This document shows, one piece after another, positions 1 to 8,596 of a stretch of 64,000 nucleotides of DNA. A program made the translations under genes and the position numbers. The stretch spans positions 3,782,001-3,846,000 of the forward strand of contig NZ_JAVIWI010000001.1 of NCBI RefSeq assembly GCF_034314085.1. The letters run 5' to 3'. Source of the DNA: Undibacterium sp. 5I1 (lineage in GTDB: Bacteria; Pseudomonadota; Gammaproteobacteria; Burkholderiales; Burkholderiaceae_D). How positions within the stretch are numbered: the stretch's first letter is position 1; every line of letters begins with the position of its first letter. Below the pieces are notes generated by a model. That model was not told where the DNA came from. It made no database searches and saw only the letters and a list, made by a program, of their open reading frames with translations.

Positions 1-67
1 ATGTGCCAAAACCGTTACAGCATCGTGTTGTTGAATAGTGCGGAATCAAAATCGGGATGTGCGGCTG

Positions 68-724
68 CTACAATTTGTCAGGATCAAAGTCCGGCAATCC
101 TGGCTCGATCTGACTCAAACTATCCACCCCTTTTGCCTGTGCTAACACCAAGGCCTGACGTGCCCGTTCTAACATTACTTCGGCGCTGTCGCCTTGTGCA
201 TTGGTCGTAAGCCCTGTGCAAAACGTGATGTTGAGATCAGGCGCAATGCTGTTCCAGTCAACCGCAGCATAGGTTTTTTTTAGGCGGGTAATCGCTTTAA
301 CGCTTTGGTCTATCCAGGTGGTTGGCATGACGATCGCAAATTCATCTGCATTGGTGCGACCGAAAGAATCCAGCGTACGCAATAGTAATTGCGCCTCATC
401 GGTTAATTTTCGCAATACCTGGACGGCGACACTACGACCTTGTTTGTCCATGATTGCTTGAAAATTATCCAGCTTGATTAGCGCCACCGTAAAAGTGTGG
501 CCGGTACGATGCGATCTCGCCAGCTCGTCATTTAACCGGTCAACCAGGGCTGAGCGTTTTAAGGCCCCCGTCAACGGGTCGTGCCGGGTCATGCGCTCCA
601 GATGCGACAAAACGGTTTCCAGCACGGGCAAAACATCTTCTGTTTCGGCACCGGTTTTCAGGCTGTGGATCGCCTGGGACAATTTAAGTTGGGCATTGCG
701 GTCGTTGGGGTTGTCAATAGCCAT
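68..724 (-). CDS. Degenerate GGDEF domain protein
   Basis: A 218-residue cytosolic protein of a GGDEF domain and a short N-terminal helix. The domain opens with the usual DPLTGALKR motif (about residues 50-57). The active-site GGDEF is replaced by NADEF (residues 125-129), so GTP binding and cyclisation are probably lost. The inhibitory c-di-GMP site RxxD (RTLD, residues 116-119) is kept at the canonical five-residue distance. This combination is known in GGDEF proteins that act as c-di-GMP receptors; that role here is inference. The start is placed at the second ATG (724) because AGGA at 731-734 lies six bases ahead of it but directly abuts the first ATG (730). No output domain or membrane segment is visible. 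Confidence 0.85.
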   Translation of the reverse strand: MAIDNPNDRNAQLKLSQAIHSLKTGAETEDVLPVLETVLSHLERMTRHDPLTGALKRSALVDRLNDELARSHRTGHTFTVALIKLDNFQAIMDKQGRSVAVQVLRKLTDEAQLLLRTLDSFGRTNADEFAIVMPTTWIDQSVKAITRLKKTYAAVDWNSIAPDLNITFCTGLTTNAQGDSAEVMLERARQALVLAQAKGVDSLSQIEPGLPDFDPDKL

Positions 725-835
725 TGGCATTCCTGATCTTTACATCTAATTTGGTTTGATGATGTATTTGATTACATGAGTCAGACGATAATAGCCTTAC
801 TTTACCATTTTGATATTTTCTGTCAGTAATTTTCT

Positions 836-1756
836 ATGTCTGCTTTGCCTCTTTTTAATTTTCCGGCCTCGCCCTGTCAGCGACTGGAAAGCCGCTTCTT
901 CGCCGATCTGGAGGTGTGGATAAAGCGCGATGATTTGCTACATCAGCAAGTCTCAGGCAATAAATTCCGTAAATTGAAGTATCCGCTACAAGCTTTAGCG
1001 GGGCGTTCGCCTTGCCTGGTAACGATGGGTGGCCCTTGGTCAAACCATCTGCATGCGACTGCCCACGCCGCTGCGTTGTTGGGCTGGCGTACGATTGGTT
1101 TAGTCCGTGGCGCCCCAGAAGTGCAGTCGGCAACGCTGGATGATTGTCGCCAACTGGGTATGCACATCGTCTGCGTGACGAGAGAGGAATATCGCCAGTT
1201 GCGCCAGCCAGACGATCGCTGGCGTCAGCATGTGCCAGCGCCATGTTTTGCTGGGGCAGATTATGTCTGGCTGCCAGAAGGCGGCAGTAGCGCGGCAGCT
1301 TTGCATGGCGTAGCAGAACTGGTGGACGAGGCCATTGACCAGACCAGATTCATCCCAGACAGCATCGTACTCGCCTGCGGTACAGGCGCAACCCTGGCGG
1401 GCGTATTGGCAGGGTTGCGCGGACGCAGTCAGGCTGTGGGTATTGCGGTTTTGAAGAGTGCCGACTACCTGCATGCCGATATCTCTCGTCTGCTGCAACA
1501 GGCAAGCTATCCGGCCCACGCCAATTACCAATTACTTACCGGTTACCATCAAGGCGGCTACGGCAAAGCACCGCCAGCGCTGCGCCAGTTTTGTAGCGAA
1601 TTTTCGCAAGAAACTGGCATCGATATTGAACCGGTTTACACCGGAAAAGTATTTTACGCGCTGATGCAAATGGCACAGTCAGGTGAGTGGCGAGGCGGTC
1701 GCCGGGTCTTGGTATTGCACACAGGAGGCTTGCAAGGCGCCCGCGGTTTTGCGTAA
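836..1756 (+). CDS. PLP-dependent D-cysteine desulfhydrase / ACC deaminase family enzyme
   Basis: A 306-residue fold-type II PLP enzyme. The N-terminal region carries WIKRDDL and SGNKFRKL, with Lys43 as the expected PLP Schiff-base residue, then GGPWSNH (about residue 65-71), which contacts the cofactor in this family. A Gly-rich phosphate-binding loop (ACGTGATLAG) lies near residue 180. The family degrades D-cysteine or 1-aminocyclopropane-1-carboxylate, and the sequence alone does not separate the two. No Shine-Dalgarno is evident before ATG 836. The last codons and stop (GGT TTT GCG TAA) lie inside a TTTTGCGTAAGTCC repeat motif, so the C-terminus may have been set by repeat insertion. It stands alone, not in an operon. 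Confidence 0.85.
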   Translation: MSALPLFNFPASPCQRLESRFFADLEVWIKRDDLLHQQVSGNKFRKLKYPLQALAGRSPCLVTMGGPWSNHLHATAHAAALLGWRTIGLVRGAPEVQSATLDDCRQLGMHIVCVTREEYRQLRQPDDRWRQHVPAPCFAGADYVWLPEGGSSAAALHGVAELVDEAIDQTRFIPDSIVLACGTGATLAGVLAGLRGRSQAVGIAVLKSADYLHADISRLLQQASYPAHANYQLLTGYHQGGYGKAPPALRQFCSEFSQETGIDIEPVYTGKVFYALMQMAQSGEWRGGRRVLVLHTGGLQGARGFA

Positions 1757-1760
1757 GTCC
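1747..1760. repeat. TTTTGCGTAAGTCC repeat end (single)
   Basis: Identical to the right end of the 37940-38003 element and near-identical to the right end of 14159-14258. No partner end is seen nearby. It overlaps the stop codon of the upstream PLP enzyme. Confidence 0.5.
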
Positions 1761-1776
1761 TGCAAGTTGTATTTTT

Positions 1777-1850
1777 ATATACTAGATAGGTGTATGAGTT
1801 AAAAACCGCCTATTGTCCAATATTTACTTGGACAACTAAAAATACTCCCC
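1777..1850 (+). repeat. Dispersed hairpin element, copy A
   Basis: This is one of seven related intergenic elements. The central hairpin is TTGTCCAA (1813-1820), loop of 7, TTGGACAA (1828-1835). It is followed by CTAAAAATAC and ends at ACTCCCC (1850). The left end TATATACT is weaker than in other copies. It shares the CTATTGTCCA...TGGACAA core with copies F and G in the same orientation. It lies between the PLP enzyme and the glycosyltransferase. Confidence 0.7.
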
Positions 1851-1877
1851 TAATTTTTACATTATTAGCTTTATAAA

Positions 1878-3224
1878 ATGAATAAAATTCTGATCCTCGG
1901 CTATGTCTGGCCGGAACCTCGCTCCTCTGCTGCCGGTAGCCGGATGATGGAGTTGATTACGCTGTTTCGCGCCCAGAATTGGGAGGTGTTATTTGCCTCT
2001 GCTGCCGCTTTATCCGAGCACCGTGCTGATTTGGCGGCGTTGGGCGTGGCGGAAAAAAGTATCGCGCTCAACTGCGCTACTTTTGATAGCTTTATCGCTG
2101 CTTATCAGCCGGATATGGTGTTGTTTGACCGGTTTTTTACGGAAGAACAGTTCGGCTGGCGAGTGGAGGCGATGTGCCCCGATGCTCTGCGCGTATTGGA
2201 CACGACCGATCTGCATAGTCTACGGGATGCCCGGCATCAGTTGTTAAAAGCGACCCAGCATCATTGCCGCAATGAGGCCGAGCGTTACCAGGCTGGTCCT
2301 GTATTAGCCTCGCCGGAGGCATTGCGTGAAGAAATGGGCGGAACGCATGGACATCAAGGAGTCGCCCAGCGCGAAATTGCCGCGATTTATCGCTGCGATC
2401 TGACCTTGATGATCTCCGATGCGGAGGTCAATTTGCTGCAACAGCAGTTTGGCGTTCCCGCCATGTTATTGCATCACTGCGCCTTGATGCTGATGCCCTC
2501 ATCTGCAGCGCATCAGGCACGGCCAACATTTGAACAGCGCGCACATTTTTTCAGTATCGGTAATTTTCGCCATGCGCCCAACTGGGATGCAGTGTTATGG
2601 CTAAAACATGCTTTGTGGCCAAAAATCCGTGCGCAATTACCCGATGCACAATTGCATGTAGCTGGCTCGTACCCGCCACCTAAAGCCACAGCCTTGCATC
2701 ATCCTAAGCAAGGTTTTCATGTGGTGGGCTGGGTGGCGGACGCACATCAGGCCATGTTGCAGGCGCGTGTCTGCCTGGCGCCTTTGCGGTTTGGTGCGGG
2801 GATCAAAGGCAAACTGGCAGATGCGATGGCATGTGGCACGCCAAACGTGACGACCGCGATTGGGTGCGAAGGTATGCAGGGTGATTTGCCTTGGGGCGGC
2901 GCACAGGCAGATGATGCAGTCTCGTTTGCTAATGCCGCCGTGGCGCTGTATCGGGATCCAGCCTTATGGCAGCAGGCGCAAGCAAATGGCGACCGGATTT
3001 TGCAACTACGTTTTGATCGTGACGTCATCGCAGCAGCTTTGTTAGATCGCTTGCAAGAGGCTTATCAGCAGCGGGCAGCGGGACGGCAGGCCAATTTTGT
3101 GGGCAGCATGTTGCGCCATCATCACCATAAAAGTACCCAATACATGTCGCAATGGATTGCTGCAAAAAATCAACTCTCGGCGCTGCAACCGCTTGCGCCT
3201 GATCAGACCGATGGTAAAGGGTGA
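1878..3224 (+). CDS. Glycosyltransferase, GT4-like (family 1)
   Basis: A 448-residue probable GT-B glycosyltransferase. The N-terminal half begins with ILILGYVWPEPRSSAAGSR, the opening beta-strand and Gly-rich loop of the acceptor domain. The C-terminal half carries APLRFGAGIKGKLADAMACG (around residues 300-320), the nucleotide-sugar binding region of GT4 enzymes, followed by TPNVTT. A His-rich tail (MLRHHHHKS) follows the catalytic domain. Sugar donor and acceptor cannot be read from sequence, and there are no neighbouring polysaccharide genes to suggest a pathway. ATG 1878 has no clear ribosome binding site. Repeat copy A lies immediately upstream and may overlap the promoter. Confidence 0.85.
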   Translation: MNKILILGYVWPEPRSSAAGSRMMELITLFRAQNWEVLFASAAALSEHRADLAALGVAEKSIALNCATFDSFIAAYQPDMVLFDRFFTEEQFGWRVEAMCPDALRVLDTTDLHSLRDARHQLLKATQHHCRNEAERYQAGPVLASPEALREEMGGTHGHQGVAQREIAAIYRCDLTLMISDAEVNLLQQQFGVPAMLLHHCALMLMPSSAAHQARPTFEQRAHFFSIGNFRHAPNWDAVLWLKHALWPKIRAQLPDAQLHVAGSYPPPKATALHHPKQGFHVVGWVADAHQAMLQARVCLAPLRFGAGIKGKLADAMACGTPNVTTAIGCEGMQGDLPWGGAQADDAVSFANAAVALYRDPALWQQAQANGDRILQLRFDRDVIAAALLDRLQEAYQQRAAGRQANFVGSMLRHHHHKSTQYMSQWIAAKNQLSALQPLAPDQTDGKG

Positions 3225-3256
3225 TCAGGAATTTTTAGTCGTATGAATGAACGCTG

Positions 3257-3622
3257 TTAATAACGGTATTCATCCACCAGATGTTTATGAAAACTATATT
3301 TAGTCCCACCTTGTAAAACATCAATCAGTTTTTTAGCATTGGCGGCAGAAATAAAAATATCCGCCACGCCATCTTTGACGCGGAATTTAGTCGCCGGACT
3401 AAGGATATTGTTGGGCTTGATCGTCAGGTGACGGATGATTTTGGCTTTCTCATTGCAGATCAAAAAATGACATTCTTTTTTGAAATTCGCCAAAGGAATG
3501 TTTAACCACCAACCTTCATCGGCGACATAGCGCACCACTTGCGAGAACTGGGTATTGCTGTCATTGAGCAGCTTGACTTGTAGCGAGTCATTGGCGATTT
3601 GTATGGCTTCGGATTTGTTCAT
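3257..3622 (-). CDS. Hypothetical protein, 121 aa
   Basis: I do not recognise this protein. It is 121 residues, soluble, without signal peptide or membrane segment, and mixed alpha/beta in composition. The order suggests an N-terminal helix (KSEAIQIANDSLQ), beta strands with a WWLNIPL motif, and a C-terminal helix (AANAKKLIDVLQ) ending in aromatic residues. It is convergent with the glycosyltransferase, whose stop is 32 bp away, and divergent from the DUF4399 gene. Codon use resembles the neighbours, so it looks genuine. ATG 3622 has no strong Shine-Dalgarno. Confidence 0.6.
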   Translation of the reverse strand: MNKSEAIQIANDSLQVKLLNDSNTQFSQVVRYVADEGWWLNIPLANFKKECHFLICNEKAKIIRHLTIKPNNILSPATKFRVKDGVADIFISAANAKKLIDVLQGGTKYSFHKHLVDEYRY

Positions 3623-3875
3623 AATAGCTTGGGCTTAATAGTGTCGTGATTTGCGCAAGGATACACGTTGACTAGCTCAGACTTGGAACAATTATCGGCG
3701 GAGCCAGAAATTTTTTAGAAATGAGCGCAAAATAGTTTGCATGCGAAGCTTGGGATTTGCTTTGATTTAGCTCTGATTCGGTTTTGGTTTTGCCTTAATT
3801 ATTGCAAATGGTCAGTTAGCTGCCGCCAAGCTTTTTCATACCCTTTGTTGTCAAAACATTCAGGAGATTTTTACT

Positions 3876-4313
3876 ATGTCACTATTCAATACATCCTTTT
3901 CATTATCCAAACTGACCTCGCTCCCATTATTGCTGGCCGGTTTGTTATCGTTCTCATCCGCCTATGCTGCTGAGCGGACTTTTTTTGAAGCACCATTAGA
4001 TAACGCCGAAGTTACCTCGCCGTTTAAAGTCAAATTTGGCCTGGAGGGCATGAAAATCGCTCCGTTGGGTGATATGACCGCCAAAACCGGCCATCATCAT
4101 TTGATCATCGACGGCGGCGCTATCCCTGCCGGTACCTCTGTCCCTATGGACGCGACGCATATCCACTATGGCAAGGGTCAGACCGAAACCGAACTGACTC
4201 TGCCTCCAGGCAAACACACCTTGACTCTGCAATTTGGCAACGGTGCACACCAGTCTTATGGACCGGAGATGAGTAAAACCATCACCGTGACCGTATTGCC
4301 TGCGGCTAAATAA
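3876..4313 (+). CDS. DUF4399 domain secreted protein
   Basis: A 145-residue exported protein. A signal peptide with a Leu-rich core ends in AYAAE near residue 31. The mature domain matches DUF4399: an opening FFEAPLDNAEVTSPFKVKFG, a GHHHLIID motif, a second histidine pair (THIHYGKG), then PPGKHTLTLQF and a C-terminal beta strand. The conserved histidines suggest metal or small ligand binding, but the family function is unknown. AGGAG at 3860-3864 precedes ATG 3876 at a good distance. It appears monocistronic. Confidence 0.85.
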   Translation: MSLFNTSFSLSKLTSLPLLLAGLLSFSSAYAAERTFFEAPLDNAEVTSPFKVKFGLEGMKIAPLGDMTAKTGHHHLIIDGGAIPAGTSVPMDATHIHYGKGQTETELTLPPGKHTLTLQFGNGAHQSYGPEMSKTITVTVLPAAK

Positions 4314-4724
4314 CTGAGTTTTAAGCGAGTGTTTAATTAAGTAATAAGTTGAACACGGCGCCGGGTACTAAATCATAAAATACTATGTATGGAAAATATA
4401 CTCCTATAGAGTATATTTTAATTTTCCATGTAAAATAAAGAGGAAAAGCATAATTGAATAGATTTAAAGGGGGAGTATATTTATATTTAGATGTAAGCTG
4501 AGACTGCGCGTTCGATTTTTTGTTAAAACGGAGGCGCATTTTTTAACATCATCACTCATTCGGTTCAGCGTTTAGTCGCGCACCCGGTTCATCGCTCAGT
4601 TCTTCACTATCCGGCTTGAGCAAAACTAGCCAATCGCTGTACTATTAAGTGGTGATGCAGAAAAAGTTTAGTACTCAAATCATTTTGTCCCATATTGTTT
4701 ATCTCCAATTTCTAGGTTGCTAAT
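4314..4724. other. Intergenic region with repeat copy B
   Basis: A 411-bp gap. It holds dispersed element copy B (4393-4480). The remainder is AT-rich and shows no convincing coding frame. The promoter of the downstream sensor gene should lie at its right end. Confidence 0.6.
4393..4480 (-). repeat. Dispersed hairpin element, copy B
   Basis: This copy is inverted relative to copy G. Read on the minus strand, it starts ATATACTCCCCC (4480-4469). The central hairpin is TTTTCC/GGAAAA (plus-strand arms 4422-4427 and 4442-4447), a compensatory variant of TTGTCC/GGACAA. It then has AATTAAAATATAC. The far end has become a perfect 11-bp inverted repeat, AAAATATACTC (4393-4403) and GAGTATATTTT (4409-4419), with a 5-base loop. 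Confidence 0.7.
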
Positions 4725-5909
4725 TTGTATAGTTATGTCGCCATGGATATGTTTGTTCCCAATGAGGATGTTGCTCATTGGGAGCAGCAGCTCCCACTTC
4801 TGTATGGCAGCCAACGCTTGGTCATGTTGGTGGCACTGGCATGGCAATTTCGTCAGCGCGATACTAACTATTCTTTGCAGCTGGCAGATCAGGCCGAGAC
4901 GCTTACCGCCAGATTTTTAAGGGGTGATATCGATAGCCGTGAATTAGCCAGTTTGCGAGCACGCTTGCTGCTGGTGAGAGCCGAGGCAAAATGGCTGATG
5001 GCCAAGTTCACAGAAGCAGAACAACTAGCCGCGGACGCTTTACATGTTTTTTTAGCGATTGATAGCGGCAATGGTAAAAAAGGTTGTTGTGATGCGCATT
5101 ACCTGCTCGCCGCGATTGCGCTGGCGCGCGGCGACAGAGCCTTATTAGCCTCAGAGCTGGAGTTCGCGACGATTGCCGCGTTAGCTGCAAATGATGCCGA
5201 GCGCGAGATTATGGTGCAGTCTTTTCTTGCTAATCAAACTGCTTTAAGCAATTTGACGCTTGCGCAAGAGCGCTGGGGAGAAAGGTTTAGGGCAGATATG
5301 CAGAATGCGAGTCCTAATATTGCTGGCTGTATCTATGATTTTTTTAGCATCACTGCGGCTTTATCCAGCGATTTTGGACAAGCGATTACCTACGGTATTC
5401 AAGCGTATGAACACGCTTTACAAACAGGCCAAATCCGTCGTGCGGTAATTTTAACGACCAATATCGGCGATGCGTTTAATAGCCTGAATGATCATCAAGC
5501 CGCATTACAATGGATGCAAATTGGGCATGATCTTGCAATGCCCACCAACTGGCCGGGCAGCGTTGGTAGTTGCCAAATGCAATTGGCAGAAACCATGCGC
5601 CGTCTGGGGCGTTTAGAAGCAGCTAGGGGATTATTGAACGATACCATCACGATTCTGGCGCCAATGTCAGAGTCGCGCGTGTATATGATGGCGCTACGTT
5701 ACCAGAGTGATTTGTTGCTGGATTTGGGTGATTACCAGCAGGCATTGCAAGGTTTTCGCTTGCTTCAAGAAAAAGCCGATGTCCGTGATCAGTTTGATTT
5801 TAGAATCGGTGCACGGCGTGGCCAAGCGCATGCCTTGTCGATGCTGGGTCAGCCTGCCGATGCGTTGGCGATTGCCGAACAGGCGCTCTTGCTAGCGCGA
5901 CATAGCTAG
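4725..5909 (+). CDS. TPR half of a TPR-GAF-histidine kinase, ended by in-frame TAG
   Basis: A 394-codon frame of helical repeats (for example the segment NIGDAFNSLNDHQAALQWM and the DLGDYQQALQGF repeat near residue 335), typical of a cytosolic TPR sensory module. It ends at TAG 5907-5909. The same frame continues without another stop to 7562 and supplies the rest of the TPR region, a GAF domain and a histidine kinase, so this is the front half of one ancestral gene. TTG 4725 has AGG eight bases upstream; ATG 4743 is an alternative start. If the stop is real, this half is an isolated TPR protein. Confidence 0.75.
   Translation: MYSYVAMDMFVPNEDVAHWEQQLPLLYGSQRLVMLVALAWQFRQRDTNYSLQLADQAETLTARFLRGDIDSRELASLRARLLLVRAEAKWLMAKFTEAEQLAADALHVFLAIDSGNGKKGCCDAHYLLAAIALARGDRALLASELEFATIAALAANDAEREIMVQSFLANQTALSNLTLAQERWGERFRADMQNASPNIAGCIYDFFSITAALSSDFGQAITYGIQAYEHALQTGQIRRAVILTTNIGDAFNSLNDHQAALQWMQIGHDLAMPTNWPGSVGSCQMQLAETMRRLGRLEAARGLLNDTITILAPMSESRVYMMALRYQSDLLLDLGDYQQALQGFRLLQEKADVRDQFDFRIGARRGQAHALSMLGQPADALAIAEQALLLARHS
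5907..5909 (+). other. In-frame amber stop inside the sensor kinase gene
   Basis: The codons CAT AGC TAG GAC AGT TAT are in the frame shared by 4725-5909 and 5910-7562. A single base change (for example from CAG, AAG, TGG or TAT) would restore one frame of 944 sense codons. No frameshift or deletion is visible around it. Confidence 0.85.
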
Positions 5910-5933
5910 GACAGTTATCGCCGGATAGACGTC

Positions 5934-7562
5934 TTGCGGGTGCTGGCGGCGATTCATATGCGGCATCACTTACCGCCACCAGCCGACATGCAAGAGGCTA
6001 GCGCAGCGCTATATTATTTAAAACGTGCATTGGATATTGCCAGCAATATCAATGGCTACACTATTTCTGGCGAACTGCTAGAGGAAGTGGCGGATGCCCA
6101 GGCAGAAGTTGGTAATTATGAGGATGCGTTTGGACTTGGCAGATTAGCCATCGCTGCACGTGAAAAAATTCATAATCAAGAAGCCACTAACCGTGCGACT
6201 GCTATGCAGCTTAGCCATCAGACTGAACGTATGCGAGCCGAAAGCGAGCATCTGCGACAGTTGGCAGACGCAGAAGTAGAACGCGCCAGAGTACTGCAAC
6301 AATCCAGCGTGATCTTGGAGCGTCTGGGTATGGTCGGTCAGGAAATTACCGGCAGCTTAGATGCTAATGCGGTCTTCCAGGCACTGAACCGTCACGTCCA
6401 TGGCTTGCTGCATGTCACTGCGTTTGTGATATACATCATGGACGCAGATCAGCAAAGCATGACGTCCGCCTTTGGTGTAGAAAATGGCGAGCCGATCGCG
6501 CACGACACGGTGTTGATGTCGAGTGAGATTTCTCATTCCGCTCGCTGCGTCAGAGAACGCAGGGAGATTCTTGTAGAGATTTCGCCGGATGAAGAAAATC
6601 CGGGCTTACTCCCCGGCACAGAACCAGTACTGAGTACTCTATTTGCCCCCTTGATGAGTGCTGATAAGGTGCTTGGCGTGATAACCATACAGTCCTCCAG
6701 ACAATATGCGTACGGCGAAAGAGAGCGCATGATTTTTCGCACACTTTGTTCGTATGGGGCGATTGCGCTTGCCAATGCGGATGCGTACCGACGTCTGACG
6801 CAAACGCAAGAGCATTTAGTCGCGCAAGAAAAATTAGCTGCCTTAGGTGCCTTAGTAGCCGGTGTGGCACATGAATTAAATACACCGATTGGTAATTGCC
6901 TGCTAGTCGCCAGCACTTTGCAGGACAACACCACGAATCTGCTTAGCAAGCTCCATCAGCAAAATTTGCGCCGATCCGATCTGATTGCGTTTTGTGAAGA
7001 TGCCAGAACTTCCTCAGAGATTATGATGCGCGGTTTAAGTAGTGCGGCTACTTTGGTCAGCAGCTTTAAACAAGTCGCTGTTGACCGCACCTCAGAGCAA
7101 CGTCGCCCGTTTGAATTACATCAGGTATTACACGACATTATTTCGACCTTAAATATCCGCATTGGACATGCTGGCCACACTATATTGTCAGATATACCTT
7201 TGATGATTCGGATGGATAGTTATCCGGGTTCGCTAGGGCAAGTCATAACTAATTTAATCGAGAATTCTATTTTGCATGGCTTTGATCATGGCAAACCTGG
7301 CACCATGCGCTTGAAGGTATCGCAGCCTGATACTCAGCGTGTGATGATTCATTTCTCTGATGATGGTGTCGGCATTGCGGAAGAGAATTTGAAGAGGATT
7401 TTTGATCCATTTTTTACGACCAAGCTAGGGCAAGGGGGTAGCGGTTTGGGATTAAATATTTGTTACAACATCGTCACCTCGATTTTGCAAGGGCAACTTA
7501 GCGTAAAGAGCAAGCCGGGAGAGGGTTCGACTTTTTCTTTGGATTTACCGCTGGTAGTGTGA
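5934..7562 (+). CDS. GAF-histidine kinase half of the interrupted sensor
   Basis: A 542-codon frame directly continuing the upstream TPR frame. It carries the last TPR helices (1-100), a coiled coil (about 95-130), a GAF domain (about 130-285) and a histidine kinase core. The core has H-box VAHELNTPIGN (phosphoacceptor about His313), N-box NLIENSILHGF, and ATP lid FDPFFTTK followed by GSGLGLNIC. All catalytic motifs look intact. No response regulator is encoded nearby. TTG 5934 or ATG 5958 could start it, but neither has a good Shine-Dalgarno, so expression alone would need reinitiation or readthrough of the TAG 24 bases earlier. It converges on the solute-binding gene. Confidence 0.75.
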   Translation: MRVLAAIHMRHHLPPPADMQEASAALYYLKRALDIASNINGYTISGELLEEVADAQAEVGNYEDAFGLGRLAIAAREKIHNQEATNRATAMQLSHQTERMRAESEHLRQLADAEVERARVLQQSSVILERLGMVGQEITGSLDANAVFQALNRHVHGLLHVTAFVIYIMDADQQSMTSAFGVENGEPIAHDTVLMSSEISHSARCVRERREILVEISPDEENPGLLPGTEPVLSTLFAPLMSADKVLGVITIQSSRQYAYGERERMIFRTLCSYGAIALANADAYRRLTQTQEHLVAQEKLAALGALVAGVAHELNTPIGNCLLVASTLQDNTTNLLSKLHQQNLRRSDLIAFCEDARTSSEIMMRGLSSAATLVSSFKQVAVDRTSEQRRPFELHQVLHDIISTLNIRIGHAGHTILSDIPLMIRMDSYPGSLGQVITNLIENSILHGFDHGKPGTMRLKVSQPDTQRVMIHFSDDGVGIAEENLKRIFDPFFTTKLGQGGSGLGLNICYNIVTSILQGQLSVKSKPGEGSTFSLDLPLVV

Positions 7563-7605
7563 GCCATGCTGAACAATACTGAAAATTGATCTCCCTAAAG
7601 CGAAC

Positions 7606-8379
7606 TTACTTTAGTCCGGCATCTAATTGCTGAAAATACTTGTCTTCTAATTTTTGTGTATCAATTTTGTCCAGGGCAGCATTGAAGGCTTTTTGAATTG
7701 CCAGCCCTCGCTCGTTGCGCTGAAAACAGATGTGCATAGAAAATTTTGCTAACTCATGAGGATAATATTCGATCCGGTTTTTTTCTGCCTGCAAGCTCGG
7801 TTCCGACGCCAGCAGCTGATGCAAGACATACTTATCAATCACGATCACATCGACTCTATGCGCTAGCAATTTGCGCAGATTGCTGACATCGGAGGGTGCT
7901 GCATCGGTATCCAGCACCCGCTGTTTGACCATGGCATCAAACTCTTCTCCATTAGCGTAATCTTGCACAATACCGATTTTAATACCGCGTAAATCATTGA
8001 GCTTAGTCCATTGGAATGGTCGCTCTTTGAGATACGCAAAACCCACCACGCTATGCCCTAACACACCAGAAAAGTAGCAAGTTTTTTCGCGCTCTTTTAA
8101 ATAAAACGCCGGAAAATAACCCGCGTAATTAGGATCATTTAATCCTGCGTAAACGGTACGACTCCAGGGAGAATAACTAATTTTGGTGTCCATGCCGATT
8201 TGACGTGCCGCGACTTTAACAATGCCTGCGGTCAAGCCTTCTTGATGTAAACGTGAGCCTACATACGGCGCCCACTCCAGGCTGGCCAAACGCATCACTG
8301 GATTATCCGCGGCAAATAGAGGCGACATCCCAAAGGCATACATCAGGATGGCAGTGACAGGAATACATCTAATCTTCAA
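7606..8379 (-). CDS. Periplasmic solute-binding protein, family 3 type
   Basis: A 257-residue protein with a signal peptide (cleavage near LFAADN, residue 23-24) and an SBP_bac_3-like fold. It has an N-terminal lobe with LEWAPYVG and GIVKVAARQIGMDTKISYSPWSR, a hinge around DLRGIKIGIVQDY, and a second lobe ending in LEDKYFQQLD. The family binds amino acids or related small polar ligands. No ABC permease or ATPase lies beside it, so it is an orphan whose partner is elsewhere or which serves as a sensor input. Orphan SBPs of this type are common in this bacterial group. It converges with the sensor kinase; no terminator is evident in the 43-bp gap. Confidence 0.8.
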   Translation of the reverse strand: MKIRCIPVTAILMYAFGMSPLFAADNPVMRLASLEWAPYVGSRLHQEGLTAGIVKVAARQIGMDTKISYSPWSRTVYAGLNDPNYAGYFPAFYLKEREKTCYFSGVLGHSVVGFAYLKERPFQWTKLNDLRGIKIGIVQDYANGEEFDAMVKQRVLDTDAAPSDVSNLRKLLAHRVDVIVIDKYVLHQLLASEPSLQAEKNRIEYYPHELAKFSMHICFQRNERGLAIQKAFNAALDKIDTQKLEDKYFQQLDAGLK

Positions 8380-8596
8380 GGCAATGACTCGGCAAAAGTG
8401 ATGATGTAGTTTAGCGTAAGTTGTGTGGGTATTGCGCTAAGCTTATTCCTAAGTGTTGCGCTTTGGCAAAACATATATTTACTCCTGGTTCTATGTCGTC
8501 AGAGCAAAAAAGCAAGAGTCTTCAAGGTCCGCCCAAAACTATTTTGACTATTTTAGTAGTACTACGTAGCCTGAGTGAACTCGCTTCAGCAACGCC

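Noticed and set aside
7606..8379. Solute-binding protein as the input partner of the TPR-GAF kinase
   Set aside because: The kinase is cytosolic without a membrane segment and the genes are convergent, so no link is supported.
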